Shown here: positions 28,487-36,614 of the stretch, piece after piece | How positions within the stretch are numbered: position 1 is the first letter of the stretch | Layout: every line of letters starts with the position of its first letter | Origin: JAWLGJ01 sp041685145 | Lineage (GTDB): Bacteria; Pseudomonadota; Alphaproteobacteria; Rhodospirillales; Magnetospirillaceae | DNA length: 64,000 nt | Reading direction: 5' to 3' | Assembly (NCBI GenBank): GCA_041685145.1 | Contig: JAWLGJ010000001.1 | Location: forward strand, 1-64,000 | The notes under the pieces: generated by a model | Told to the model about the DNA's origin: nothing | What the model saw: the letters and a program-made list of their open reading frames with translations, nothing else | Database searches by the model: none | Translations under genes and position numbers: made by a program

Positions 28487-29575
28487 CTAGCCGCACTGGG
28501 CGCGGTGGAGCAGCAGGTGGTCGACGAGCACGCAGGCCAGCATGGCCTCGGCCACCGGCACGGCGCGGATGCCGACGCAGGGATCGTGGCGGCCGCGGGT
28601 GACCACCGCGACCTCCTCGCCGTGAACGTCGACGCTGTGGCGGGGCGTGGTGATGGAACTGGTCGGCTTCACCGCCAGGCGCGCCACCACGTCCTGGCCG
28701 GTGGATATGCCGCCGAGGACGCCGCCGGCATTGTTGGAGCGGAAGGCGACGGCGCCGTCGTCGGCGATGACCATTTCGTCGCCGTGGTCCTCGCCGCGCT
28801 GGGCGGCGCTGGCGAATCCGGCGCCGATCTCCACCCCCTTGACGGCGTTGATGCTCATCAGCGCCTTGGCGATGTCGGCGTCGAGCTTGTCATAGACGGG
28901 CGCCCCCAGCCCGACCGGCACGCCCTGGGCCACCACCTCGACCACCGCGCCCACCGACGAGCCCTGCCCGCGCACGCCGTCCAGGAACTCGGCCCAGGCG
29001 GCGGCCGTGGTGGCGTCGGGGCAGAAGAAGGGGTTGCGCTCGACCTCCTCCCAGTCCCAGCGGCCGCGGTCGACGGCGTGGGGGCCCATCTGGACCAGCG
29101 CGCCGCGCACCCGCAGGCGTCCCTCGCCCAGCAGCGCGTCCAGCACCTGGCGCGCCACCGCTCCGGCCGCGACCCGCATGGCGGTTTCGCGGGCCGAGGC
29201 GCGCCCGCCGCCACGCCAGTCGCGGATGCCGTATTTGCGCCAATAGGTGTAGTCGGCATGGCCGGGGCGGAACTGCTCGGCGATGGCGTCGTAATCCTTG
29301 CTGCGGGTGTCGACGTTCTCGATCAGCAGCCCCACCGGCGCGCCGGTGGTGTGGCCTTCGAAGACGCCCGAGAGGATGCGCACCGTGTCGGGTTCGCGGC
29401 GCTGGGTGGTGTGGCGCGACTGGCCGGGACGGCGGCGGTCCAGCCACCGCTGGATGTCCCCCGCCTCCAGCGGCACCCGCGGCGGCACGCCGTCGATGAC
29501 GCCGCCGATGGCCGGCCCGTGGCTCTCGCCGAAGGTGGTGAAGCGGAAGATATGGCCGAAGCTGTTTCCCGGCAC
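28487..29575 (-). CDS. aroC: Chorismate synthase
   Basis: A 362-residue enzyme that converts 5-enolpyruvylshikimate 3-phosphate to chorismate with reduced FMN, the last step of the shikimate pathway. Family motifs are GNSFGHIFRFTTFGESHGPA at the N terminus, RRRPGQSRHTTQRREPD, and DWRGGGRASARETA with the FMN/substrate-binding arginines, plus RSNNAGGVLGGISTGQD. The start codon is GTG at 29575, preceded by GAGG; no ATG gives the conserved N terminus. It follows fabI by 21 bp, so the two probably form an operon. Confidence 0.97.
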   Translation of the reverse strand: MPGNSFGHIFRFTTFGESHGPAIGGVIDGVPPRVPLEAGDIQRWLDRRRPGQSRHTTQRREPDTVRILSGVFEGHTTGAPVGLLIENVDTRSKDYDAIAEQFRPGHADYTYWRKYGIRDWRGGGRASARETAMRVAAGAVARQVLDALLGEGRLRVRGALVQMGPHAVDRGRWDWEEVERNPFFCPDATTAAAWAEFLDGVRGQGSSVGAVVEVVAQGVPVGLGAPVYDKLDADIAKALMSINAVKGVEIGAGFASAAQRGEDHGDEMVIADDGAVAFRSNNAGGVLGGISTGQDVVARLAVKPTSSITTPRHSVDVHGEEVAVVTRGRHDPCVGIRAVPVAEAMLACVLVDHLLLHRAQCG

Positions 29576-29596
29576 GGCCCCAATCCTCGATCTGGA

Positions 29597-30418
29597 TCAG
29601 TCGTCGCGGCTGACGGTAATGTCGGGGGCGTCCACCGCCTTCATGCCGACGACGTGATAACCGCAGTCGACGTGGTGGACCTCGCCCGAGACCCCCGACG
29701 ACAGGTCGCTGAGCAGATACAACCCGGCGCCGCCGATGTCCTCCAGGGTGACGTTGCGCTTCAGCGGCGAATTATATTGGTTCCACTTGAGGATATAGCG
29801 GAAATCGCCGATGCCCGAGGCCGCCAGGGTCTTCATCGGCCCCGCCGACAGCGCGTTGACGCGGATATTGTCGCCGCCCAGGTCGACGGCAAGATAACGC
29901 ACGCTGGCCTCCAGCGCCGCCTTGGCGACGCCCATGACGTTGTAGTGCGGCATCACCCGCTCGGCGCCGTAATAGGTCAGGGTCAGCAGGCTGCCGCCAT
30001 TGGGCATCAGCGCCGCGGCGCGCCGGCAGGCGGCGGTAAAGGAGTAACAGGAGACATTCATGGTGCGGGCAAAATTGTCCGCCGTGGTATCGACATAGCG
30101 GCCCTTGAGCTGCTCCTTGTCGGAATAGGCGATGGCATGAACCAGGAAGTCCAACTCGCCCCAGGCGCCGCGCACGGTCTCGAAGGCCGCATCCAGGCTG
30201 GCCTCGTCGGTAACGTCGCAGGGCAGCACCAGCTTGGCGCCGACGGACTCGGCCAGCGGCCGCACGCGGCGTTCCAGCGCCTCGCCCTGGTAGGTGAAGG
30301 CCAGTTCCGCCCCTTGCGCGGCGGCGGCCCGGGCAATACCCCAGGCAATCGAGCGGTCGTTGGCGACCCCCATGACAAGGCCCTTCTTGCCGGCCAGAAT
30401 CGGCGTGTCGGCGTTCAT
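29597..30418 (-). CDS. fabI: Enoyl-[acyl-carrier-protein] reductase (NADH) FabI
   Basis: A 273-residue short-chain dehydrogenase of the FabI type, which reduces trans-2-enoyl-ACP in the last step of fatty-acid elongation. It shows KKGLVMGVANDRSIAWGIA (the FabI nucleotide loop), VHAIAYSDKEQLKGRY, and the catalytic Y and K in MPHYNVMGVAKAALEASVRY, then NALSAGPMKTLAASGI. ATG 30418 (MNADTPILAGKKG) follows GAGGAAG. It heads the fabI-aroC pair and diverges from the yihY gene. Confidence 0.95.
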   Translation of the reverse strand: MNADTPILAGKKGLVMGVANDRSIAWGIARAAAAQGAELAFTYQGEALERRVRPLAESVGAKLVLPCDVTDEASLDAAFETVRGAWGELDFLVHAIAYSDKEQLKGRYVDTTADNFARTMNVSCYSFTAACRRAAALMPNGGSLLTLTYYGAERVMPHYNVMGVAKAALEASVRYLAVDLGGDNIRVNALSAGPMKTLAASGIGDFRYILKWNQYNSPLKRNVTLEDIGGAGLYLLSDLSSGVSGEVHHVDCGYHVVGMKAVDAPDITVSRDD

Positions 30419-30479
30419 GCGCTTCCTCATCCTTCCTCGGAACGTCGGCGCCGTGGCGCCTTCTGCGACAGGCGGGCGC

Positions 30480-30507
30480 ATCCTACACTAAAGGCTTGAG
30501 CGGGCAA
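30480..30507 (-). promoter_or_regulatory. Probable sigma-70 promoter of fabI
   Basis: On the minus strand TTGCCC (30507-30502), a 16-base spacer and TAGGAT (30485-30480) resemble housekeeping boxes, 62 bp before the fabI ATG in the divergent intergenic region. The match is moderate. Confidence 0.4.
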
Positions 30508-30550
30508 AGGCGGATGGCCGGCGCCCCGGGCGGACAGGCTGGAGGCACCG

Positions 30551-31810
30551 ATGGCGATGCGGACCCTGGTTTCCAACGAGCGCCTGGCGGGCGGCGGGCG
30601 CTTCGCCCGCTATGTCGCGGTGCGCTTCTTTGCCGACGACGCCCTGCGCGCCGCCGCCGCCCTTGCCTACACTTCGCTGCTGGCGCTGGTGCCGCTGCTG
30701 GCCATCGGGCTGGCGCTGCTGGCGGCCTTTCCGGCCTTCGACGACGTCCGCGGGCAGTTGCAGCAGTTCGTCTTCGAGAATTTCGCCCCCGACATCGGCG
30801 CCGCCGTTCAGGAGCATGTGGCCGAGTTCGTGGCGCGGGCGGGGGAACTGACGGCGGCCGGCGTCGTCGGCCTGGGGGTGGCGGCGGTGCTGCTGCTGGT
30901 CACGGTCGAGACGGCGCTCAACGAGATCTTCCGCGTCGCCCGGCCGCGGCCGCCGCTGTCGCGGCTGTTCATGTACTGGACGCTGATAACCCTGGGGCCG
31001 CTGCTGGTGGGGACCAGCCTGTCGCTGTCCGGCTATGTCGCCGCCGTCGAGGCCTGGGCGGCGGCGCGGGGCCTGCCGCCGGGGATGCTGTCGCAGGTGC
31101 TGCCGACGCTGCTGGTGGTGGTGGCCTTCGCGCTGCTGTATTTCGCGGTCCCCAACCGGCGCGTGCGCCTGCTGGACGCGCTCATCGGCGGCATCTTCGC
31201 GGCGCTGCTGTTCGCGGGGCTGCGTTTCGGCTTCGGCATCTATGTCGCCAACGCCCGCGTCTATCAGTCGCTGTACGGCGCGCTGGCGGCGGTGCCGCTG
31301 TTTCTGTTGTGGATGTTCCTGACCTGGGCGGTGGTGCTGCTGGGCGCCGAATTGACGGCCTCGCTGCCCGAATGGCGCAGCGGCCGCCGCCGCCCCGAGG
31401 CGGTGCCGGGGCCGCGCCGGCGCCTCGCCCTCGCCCTCGACGTTCTCGCCGCCGCCTATCGGGCCGGCGGCCGCGCCGGGACGCCGGGCGTCAGCCGCCG
31501 CGAACTGCTGCACGCCACCGCCGCCGACGAACCCGCGATCACCGCCGTGGCGCGCGCGCTGCTCGCCGCCGGCTTCCTCGCGCGCGGCGAGGACGGCGAG
31601 CGGCTGCTGCTGGCCCGCGACCCCGAGACGGCGACGGTCTATGACCTGCTGCACGCCCTGGGGCTGGCCCTGGCCGATGGCAGCGGCGACGCCACCCCCG
31701 ACGGCGCCCTGATCGCCCGCCTCGACGTTTGCCAGCGCGAGGCCCTGGCCGTTGACCTGAAGACCATGCTGAAGCGACGCACCGCCCGGCACCGCAAAAG
31801 CGCGTCCTAG
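30551..31810 (+). CDS. YihY/BrkB family inner-membrane protein
   Basis: A 419-residue protein with six predicted transmembrane helices in residues about 30-275, including AAALAYTSLLALVPLLAIGL near the N terminus (the family signature), VLLLVTVETALNEIFRV, and SLYGALAAVPLFLLWMFLTW. The C-terminal cytoplasmic region (about 290-419) looks like a winged-helix domain (SRRELLHATAADEPAITAVA), an extension common in alphaproteobacterial members. The older annotation as ribonuclease BN is not supported for this family; a transporter-like role is presumed. GGAGG precedes the ATG. It converges with cbpM. Confidence 0.9.
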   Translation: MAMRTLVSNERLAGGGRFARYVAVRFFADDALRAAAALAYTSLLALVPLLAIGLALLAAFPAFDDVRGQLQQFVFENFAPDIGAAVQEHVAEFVARAGELTAAGVVGLGVAAVLLLVTVETALNEIFRVARPRPPLSRLFMYWTLITLGPLLVGTSLSLSGYVAAVEAWAAARGLPPGMLSQVLPTLLVVVAFALLYFAVPNRRVRLLDALIGGIFAALLFAGLRFGFGIYVANARVYQSLYGALAAVPLFLLWMFLTWAVVLLGAELTASLPEWRSGRRRPEAVPGPRRRLALALDVLAAAYRAGGRAGTPGVSRRELLHATAADEPAITAVARALLAAGFLARGEDGERLLLARDPETATVYDLLHALGLALADGSGDATPDGALIARLDVCQREALAVDLKTMLKRRTARHRKSAS

Positions 31811-31831
31811 GAGCGGCGCGGCGCTCCTAGG
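31806..31831. terminator. Bidirectional hairpin between yihY and cbpM
   Basis: CCTAGGAGCG and CGCTCCTAGG form a perfect 10-bp stem with a six-base loop. The TAG stop of yihY lies in the left arm and the TAG stop of cbpM in the right arm on the other strand. Neither side has a clear U-run. Confidence 0.6.
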
Positions 31832-32168
31832 AGGCGGTGTCGTGCCAGTCGCCGATGCGCGCGGCGATGTCGTGCCGGGTGTCCTCGGGCAGATGCGCCA
31901 GCTCCTCCGACAGCCGGCGCAGCAGGGTGCGGGTGGCGTAAAGCTGGTCGAGGAGGTCGAGCACCACCGGCACCACCTCGTCGTCGAGGTCCAGGTCGCG
32001 CTTGAGGTCGGCGATCAGTTGCAGGCGGGCGACGTCGGCGGCGTCGAAGTGCAGGTCGCCGCCCTCCTCCAGCGGTCGCACCCAGCGGCGCCGCACCCAG
32101 GCGCGGATTTCGCCGCCCTCCAGTTGCAGCCGCGCCTGAACCTCGGTCAGGGTCATCACCGTGGTCAT
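31827..32168 (-). CDS. cbpM: Chaperone modulator CbpM
   Basis: A 113-residue MerR-like helical protein that in E. coli binds the J domain of CbpA and inhibits its co-chaperone and DNA-binding activities. Family features are LTEVQARLQLEGGEIRAWV, RRRWVRPLE and the helix FDAADVARLQLIADLKRDLD followed by DEVVPVVLDLLDQLY. It overlaps the cbpA stop codon in an ATGA (32165-32168), so its translation is coupled to that of its target. Confidence 0.9.
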   Translation of the reverse strand: MTTVMTLTEVQARLQLEGGEIRAWVRRRWVRPLEEGGDLHFDAADVARLQLIADLKRDLDLDDEVVPVVLDLLDQLYATRTLLRRLSEELAHLPEDTRHDIAARIGDWHDTAS

Positions 32169-33088
32169 TGCCCCGGACCCGCCTTGCCGCGCACGTCATA
32201 GGGGTGCGCCTCGCTCCAGCGGCGCAGGAAGGCTTCGAGTTCGGGGTCGGGGCGCTCGGGCAGCACCACCTTCAGATGCACCAACTGGTCGCCGCGCTTG
32301 CCGCCCTTGGCAATGCCCTTGCCGCGCAGGCGCAAGGTCGAGCCGGTGTTGGCGCCGGCGGGCACGGTGAGGGAGACCTCGCCGTCGATGGTGGGCGCGG
32401 CGATCTTCGCCCCCAGCACCGCCTCGGGCAGCGACACCGGCAGGTCGAGGTGCACGTCGAGGCCCTTGCGGGTGAAGTGCGGGTGCGGGGCCACCTTGAC
32501 TTCAACGAAGGCATCCCCCGGCGGGCCGTTGCCGACGCCGGCATTCCCCTGCCCCTTGAGCCGCAGCGTCTGGCCGTCCTCGGTGCCGGCGGGGATGCGC
32601 ACCTCAAGGCTCTTGCCGCTGGGCAGGGTGATGCGCTGGCTGCCGCCCCGCGCCGCCTCCAGAAAGCCGATCTGCAACGAGTAATGGGCGTCGGCGCCGC
32701 GCATACTGAATTCGTGCTCGGCGGTGTCGGCGCCGAAGCCGCGGCCGCCGCGGCGGCCGAAAATCTCGGAGATGATGTCCTCGGCCGAGAAGCCGCCGGC
32801 GCGGTACTTGCCGCCCTGGGCGCCCTCGGCATAGGCGCGATACCCGCCCCAGCGCGGCCGCTCGGCGCCGGCGGCGTCGATCTCGCCGCGGTCGTAGCGC
32901 GCCTTGCGGTCGGGATCCGACAGGAAGTCGTAGGCGGCCGAGACCTCCTTGAAGCGGTCCTCGGCCTTGCGGTTGCCGGGGTTCAGGTCCGGGTGCAGCT
33001 TGCGCGCCAGGGCACGATAGGCCTTCTTGACCTCGTCGCCGCCGGCGCCCTTCTTCAACCCCAGAACGTCATAAGGATCCTTCGCCAT
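32165..33088 (-). CDS. cbpA: CbpA-type DnaJ co-chaperone
   Basis: A 307-residue J-domain protein lacking the zinc-finger region of DnaJ, hence the CbpA type. The J domain (residues 1-70) starts MAKDPYDVLGLKKGAGGDEV and contains the HPD motif in ARKLHPDLNPGN. A Gly-rich linker (about 75-120, FGRRGGRGFG) leads to the two substrate-binding beta domains (SLQIGFLEAARGGSQRITLP; LDLPVSLPEAVLGAKIAAPT). It stimulates DnaK. ATG 33088 gives the exact J-domain start. cbpM follows with a 4-nt overlap. Confidence 0.93.
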   Translation of the reverse strand: MAKDPYDVLGLKKGAGGDEVKKAYRALARKLHPDLNPGNRKAEDRFKEVSAAYDFLSDPDRKARYDRGEIDAAGAERPRWGGYRAYAEGAQGGKYRAGGFSAEDIISEIFGRRGGRGFGADTAEHEFSMRGADAHYSLQIGFLEAARGGSQRITLPSGKSLEVRIPAGTEDGQTLRLKGQGNAGVGNGPPGDAFVEVKVAPHPHFTRKGLDVHLDLPVSLPEAVLGAKIAAPTIDGEVSLTVPAGANTGSTLRLRGKGIAKGGKRGDQLVHLKVVLPERPDPELEAFLRRWSEAHPYDVRGKAGPGQ

Positions 33089-33167
33089 CGACCGCCGTCG
33101 CTCCCAACCCGACAAGAATGGGGACGGCGGCGCGCGGGCGGCGCCGTCCCCGAAGGGATTTAGGAAG

Positions 33168-33644
33168 CTACTGAACGATCTGCCAGGAGCCGTCGGGCTG
33201 CTGACAGGCGGTGCCGTAGGCGGTTTCGGTGTTGCCGCCGACGGTGACCGTCGTCTGGTACTCCCGGCAATAGCGGCCCGACTCGGACTGGCCGTCGCGG
33301 GTGGGGGTGAAGGTGCCGTAATTGCCGGAATCGGGGTTGTTCCAGCGGATGGTCTCGCCCACCGGCGCCGCGTGCGCCTGCACCTGGGCCTGCTGCATCG
33401 CCTGGCGGTCGGCGCGGTCGAGCGATTTGCCGACCTCGCTGCCGATCCAGGCGCCGATCAGCGTGCCGGCGGCGGTGGTGGCCAGGCGGCCGGAGCCGCC
33501 GCCGAACTGGGCGCCGGCGACCGCCCCGCCGATGCCGCCGAGGATGGTGCCGGCGGTTTCCTTGTCGCCGCGCTCGTTGGCGCAGCCCGCAACGAAGGTG
33601 ACGGCCAGGAGAAGAACGGCTATAGGTCTGAAAACGGTCATCAT
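33168..33644 (-). CDS. Glycine-zipper outer-membrane lipoprotein (17-kDa antigen-like)
   Basis: A 158-residue protein with a lipoprotein signal peptide ending VAGC (lipidated C21). A glycine-zipper segment follows (AGTILGGIGGAVAGAQFGGG, then TLIGAWIGSEVGKSL). The C-terminal domain includes GRYCREYQTTVTVGGNTETA and YGTACQQPDGSWQIV, as in the rickettsial 17-kDa surface antigen family. It is probably anchored in the outer membrane and structural. A second ATG three bases in is equally possible. It lies 79 bp upstream of cbpA on the same strand and diverges from pdxH. Confidence 0.88.
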   Translation of the reverse strand: MMTVFRPIAVLLLAVTFVAGCANERGDKETAGTILGGIGGAVAGAQFGGGSGRLATTAAGTLIGAWIGSEVGKSLDRADRQAMQQAQVQAHAAPVGETIRWNNPDSGNYGTFTPTRDGQSESGRYCREYQTTVTVGGNTETAYGTACQQPDGSWQIVQ

Positions 33645-33784
33645 CGATCTCGCGCTGCAAGGGGTACGGGGGTCAGCGGATTGTGGGGCATTTCAGGCCT
33701 TTTGGCGAGCCCATTCACAGCATAGAACCAGGCATAGAACCATCCGATGAACAATCGCCCGAACACCGTCAAAAAGGCGTGACG

Positions 33785-34372
33785 ATGTCGCATCCCCAAG
33801 ACCCGATCGAGCACTTCCGGCACTGGCTGCGCGAGGCGGAAGCCTCGGAACCCAACGACCCCACCGCCACCGCGCTGGCCACCGCCGACGCGCGCGGCCG
33901 CCCGTCGGTGCGCATGGTGCTGCTCAAGGGCGTCGACGCCGGCGGGTTCGTCTTCTACACCAATCTGGAAAGCCGCAAGGGCCGCGAACTGGCCGAGAAC
34001 CCCCACGCCGCCCTGTGCTTTCACTGGAAGAGCCGCCGCCGTCAGGTGCGCGTCGAGGGGGCGGTGGAGCCGGTTTCCGACGCCGAGGCGGATGCCTATT
34101 TTGCTTCACGGCCGCGCGGCAGCCAGATCGGCGCCTGGGCCTCGCGGCAGTCGCGCCCGCTGTCGGGGCGGTTCGAACTGGAGCGGCGCATCGGCGAATT
34201 CGCCGCCAAATACGGCCTGGGCAAGGTGCCGCGGCCGGCGCACTGGTCGGGTTTCCGGCTGCTGCCGGCGGCAATCGAGTTCTGGCAGGACCGGCCGTTC
34301 CGGCTGCATGACCGCTTCGTCTATCACCGGCTGGAGGACGGTTCGTGGCGGATGGAGCAACTGTTCCCGTGA
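33785..34372 (+). CDS. pdxH: Pyridoxamine 5'-phosphate oxidase
   Basis: A 195-residue FMN enzyme that oxidises pyridoxine or pyridoxamine 5'-phosphate to pyridoxal 5'-phosphate. It shows TALATADARGRPSVRMVLLK (FMN binding), GFVFYTNLESRKGRELAENP, the RSRPRGSQ-type loop SRPRGSQIGAWAS, and the C-terminal substrate site EFWQDRPFRLHDRFVY. ATG 33785 matches the family start; the frame extends upstream without similarity. The fieF gene begins over its stop codon, so the two form a coupled unit. Confidence 0.95.
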   Translation: MSHPQDPIEHFRHWLREAEASEPNDPTATALATADARGRPSVRMVLLKGVDAGGFVFYTNLESRKGRELAENPHAALCFHWKSRRRQVRVEGAVEPVSDAEADAYFASRPRGSQIGAWASRQSRPLSGRFELERRIGEFAAKYGLGKVPRPAHWSGFRLLPAAIEFWQDRPFRLHDRFVYHRLEDGSWRMEQLFP

Positions 34373-35277
34373 CGCCCGACGAGGAAGGGCTGCGCAACGG
34401 CCGCCTGATGCGGGCGGCGACCTACGCCGCCGTGGCGACGGCGGCGGTGCTCATCGTCGTCAAGATGGCGGCGTGGATGCTCACCGGCTCGGTGGCGATG
34501 CTGTCGACGCTGATCGATTCGCTGCTCGACGCCGCCGCCTCGGTGGTCAACCTCATCGCCGTGCACCACGCCCTGCAGCCCGCCGACCGCGAGCACCGCT
34601 TCGGCCACGGCAAGGCGGAACCCCTGGCCGGGCTGGGCCAGGCGGCGTTCATCACCGGCTCCGCCGCCTTCCTGGTCATCGAGGCCGGCAGCCGGCTGGC
34701 CACCCCGCAGCCGGTGGCGCGGGGCGAGGTGGGCATCGCGGTGATGATCTTCGCGATCATCGCCACCCTGGCGCTGGTGGCCTTTCAGCGTTACGTGGTG
34801 CGCAAGACGGGGTCGGTGGCGGTGAACGCCGATTCGCTGCACTACGCCGGCGACGTGCTCATCAACGGCAGCGTCATCATCTCGCTGCTGCTGGCCACCG
34901 GGTTGGGCTGGACCTTCGCCGACCCGCTGTTCGCGCTGGGGATCGCCGTCTACCTGATCTACAACGCCTGGGGCATCTTCCGGGAATCGCTGAACCTGCT
35001 GATGGACCGCGAGTTCGAGGAAGCCGAGCGCCAGCGCATCCGCGATATCTGTCTCGCCCACCCCGACGTCCAGAACATGCACGACCTGCGCACGCGCTCG
35101 TCGGGGCAGCAGCAGTTCATCCAACTGCATCTGGAACTGGACCCGGCGATGACCCTGCTGCAGGCCCACGCCATCGCCGACGAGGTCGAGCTTGCCATCC
35201 GGCGAACCTACCCCCAGGCCGACGTGATCATCCACCAGGATCCCGCCGGCCTGTGGGAGGTTCACCCCAAGTTCTGA
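34369..35277 (+). CDS. fieF: Cation diffusion facilitator (FieF-type) metal efflux protein
   Basis: A cation diffusion facilitator of about 302 residues with six transmembrane helices and a C-terminal cytoplasmic metal-binding domain. It exports Zn2+, Fe2+ or similar ions by proton exchange. The metal site is visible in TLIDSLLDAAASVVN, followed by HRFGHGKAEPLAGL and, in helix V, NADSLHYAGDVLING (the D/H pair). The C-terminal domain has HDLRTRSSGQQQFIQLHLEL. The GTG at 34369 overlaps the pdxH stop as GTGA and is preferred; an in-frame ATG at 34345 would add eight residues inside pdxH. Metal specificity is inferred from family type. Confidence 0.9.
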   Translation: MTPDEEGLRNGRLMRAATYAAVATAAVLIVVKMAAWMLTGSVAMLSTLIDSLLDAAASVVNLIAVHHALQPADREHRFGHGKAEPLAGLGQAAFITGSAAFLVIEAGSRLATPQPVARGEVGIAVMIFAIIATLALVAFQRYVVRKTGSVAVNADSLHYAGDVLINGSVIISLLLATGLGWTFADPLFALGIAVYLIYNAWGIFRESLNLLMDREFEEAERQRIRDICLAHPDVQNMHDLRTRSSGQQQFIQLHLELDPAMTLLQAHAIADEVELAIRRTYPQADVIIHQDPAGLWEVHPKF

Positions 35278-35290
35278 CCGATCGCTCGAA

Positions 35291-35497
35291 TCAGCCGAAA
35301 AAGGCGCAGCCGGGCTTGACCCCCGCCCGGCGCAGCATGATCGCCAGCGGGCAGAAGCGGGTGAAGGCGGCCTGCAGCATGTTCAGCCCCACGAAGGCGG
35401 CCAGGAACAGCCAATAAGGGTGGAAAAGCTGCGACAGCGCCAGGCTGAGCAGGATAACCGTCCCCGCAAAGGCGAGAACAACACGATCGACGTTCAT
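35291..35497 (-). CDS. DUF2892 small inner-membrane protein (YgaP-like)
   Basis: A 68-residue protein with two transmembrane helices (residues about 5-22 and 27-45) and the conserved DUF2892 pattern: NVDRVVLAFAGTVILLSLAL, AFVGLNMLQAAFTRFCPLAI and the ending AGVKPGCAF. The two cysteines (in RFCPL and PGCAF) are conserved in this family, which occurs as the membrane part of YgaP rhodanese and beside sulfur-stress genes. It converges with fieF with a 13-bp gap and diverges from the RND pump genes; a sigma-70 promoter overlapped by a perfect dyad controls it. Confidence 0.88.
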   Translation of the reverse strand: MNVDRVVLAFAGTVILLSLALSQLFHPYWLFLAAFVGLNMLQAAFTRFCPLAIMLRRAGVKPGCAFFG

Positions 35498-35566
35498 GCT
35501 AACCTCCGGTCCAGATGGGGTGGCGCGCGCTCGCGGAAAAGGCGCCGCGCATCCCTCGCTCTTGAT

Positions 35567-35595
35567 AAATTAGTCTTGCCTAATATATACGTCAA
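35567..35595 (-). promoter_or_regulatory. Sigma-70 promoter with ATTAG-N6-CTAAT operator (DUF2892/RND divergent control)
   Basis: On the minus strand TTGACG (35595-35590), 17 bases, and TAATTT (35572-35567) make a good promoter. A perfect dyad ATTAG-N6-CTAAT at 35569-35584 covers the -10 box, the position of a repressor site. The region is strikingly AT-rich compared with its surroundings. Related ATTAG-N6 elements precede the ArsR-type regulator (44869-44884) and the persulfide-dioxygenase-like gene (46176-46191), so that regulator is the likely ligand. Confidence 0.65.
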
Positions 35596-35639
35596 GCAGA
35601 TGCTTGACCCGTCGCCCTAGACCGTAAGGAGCAGCCCCC

Positions 35640-36614
35640 ATGAAGCGAGTCGCCGTCGTCCTGCTGGCGCTCATCGCCGCCGCGCCGCCGGCCGCCGCCG
35701 CCGAGGATGGCCGTTTCGTCGTCCGCGAGCGGGCCGTCGAGGACATGAAGGCGGTGTTCGCCACCGTGGAAAGCGTCGACGAGACGCGGGCGCGGGCGCG
35801 CCGCGGCGGCACCGTCACCGAACTGGCCGTGGACGACGGCAGCCAGGTGACGGCGGGCGAAACGATCGCCTTCGTGCATGACGACAAGCTGGCGTTGGAG
35901 ATGCAGGCGGTCGAGGAACGCCTGCAATCGCTGGAGGCGCAACGCGAATTGGCGGCCATCGACCTGCGCCGGGCGCGCGAGTTGCGCAGCACCGGCGCCG
36001 CCAGCCAGGCGCGCGTCGACGACGCCGAGACGCAGCTTGCCGTCGCCGAGCGCGGGTTTGCGGCGATGCAGGCCGAACGCGCGGTTGTGGCTCAGCGCAT
36101 GAAGGAGGGCGCGGTGCTGGCCCCGACCTCGGGGCGGGTGCTGAAGGTTCACGTTACCGACGGCACCGTGGTGATGCCGGGCGAGGTGGTGGCGACCATC
36201 GCCGTCGACCGCTACATCCTGCGCGCCCATCTGCCGGAGCGCCACGCCCGCCACATGAGCATGGGCGACGCCGTGCAGGTGGGGGGGCGCGGCATGGCGC
36301 CCGCCGGCGACGATGTGCGCGAGGGCCGGGTGATCAAGGTTTTCCCCACCATCGAGCAGGGCCGCGTGGTGGCCGACATCGAGGTCGACGGGCTGGGCGA
36401 CTATTTCGTTGGCGAGCGGGTGCGGGTCTATGTCTCCACCGGCGCGCGCCGCGCCTTCGTCGTGCCCGAGGACTATGTCTATCGCCGCCACGGCCTCAGC
36501 TATGTGCGCCTGGCCGAAGGCGCCGAGGTGCTGGTGCAGCCGGGCCTGCCGGTCGCCGACGGCATCGAAATACTCTCCGGCCTGCGTGACGGCGACGTGG
36601 TGGTGGCCCCATGA
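35640..36614 (+). CDS. RND efflux periplasmic adaptor (HlyD/membrane-fusion family)
   Basis: A 324-residue periplasmic adaptor linking an RND pump to an outer-membrane channel. It has a cleavable signal peptide (residues 1 to about 22, ending PPAAAAE), a lipoyl half-motif (GGTVTELAVDDGSQVTAGET), an alpha-helical hairpin (about 85-150, with LQSLEAQRELAAIDLRRARE), the second lipoyl half (VLAPTSGRVLKVHVTDGTVV), and a beta-barrel plus membrane-proximal domain. It overlaps the permease gene by four bases (ATGA at 36611-36614). No outer-membrane channel gene is in the window. Confidence 0.92.
   Translation: MKRVAVVLLALIAAAPPAAAAEDGRFVVRERAVEDMKAVFATVESVDETRARARRGGTVTELAVDDGSQVTAGETIAFVHDDKLALEMQAVEERLQSLEAQRELAAIDLRRARELRSTGAASQARVDDAETQLAVAERGFAAMQAERAVVAQRMKEGAVLAPTSGRVLKVHVTDGTVVMPGEVVATIAVDRYILRAHLPERHARHMSMGDAVQVGGRGMAPAGDDVREGRVIKVFPTIEQGRVVADIEVDGLGDYFVGERVRVYVSTGARRAFVVPEDYVYRRHGLSYVRLAEGAEVLVQPGLPVADGIEILSGLRDGDVVVAP

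Noticed and set aside
35562..35586. A plus-strand promoter TTGATA...TAATAT for the RND adaptor
   Set aside because: The spacer would be only 13 bases; the minus-strand promoter with a 17-base spacer is much better supported.
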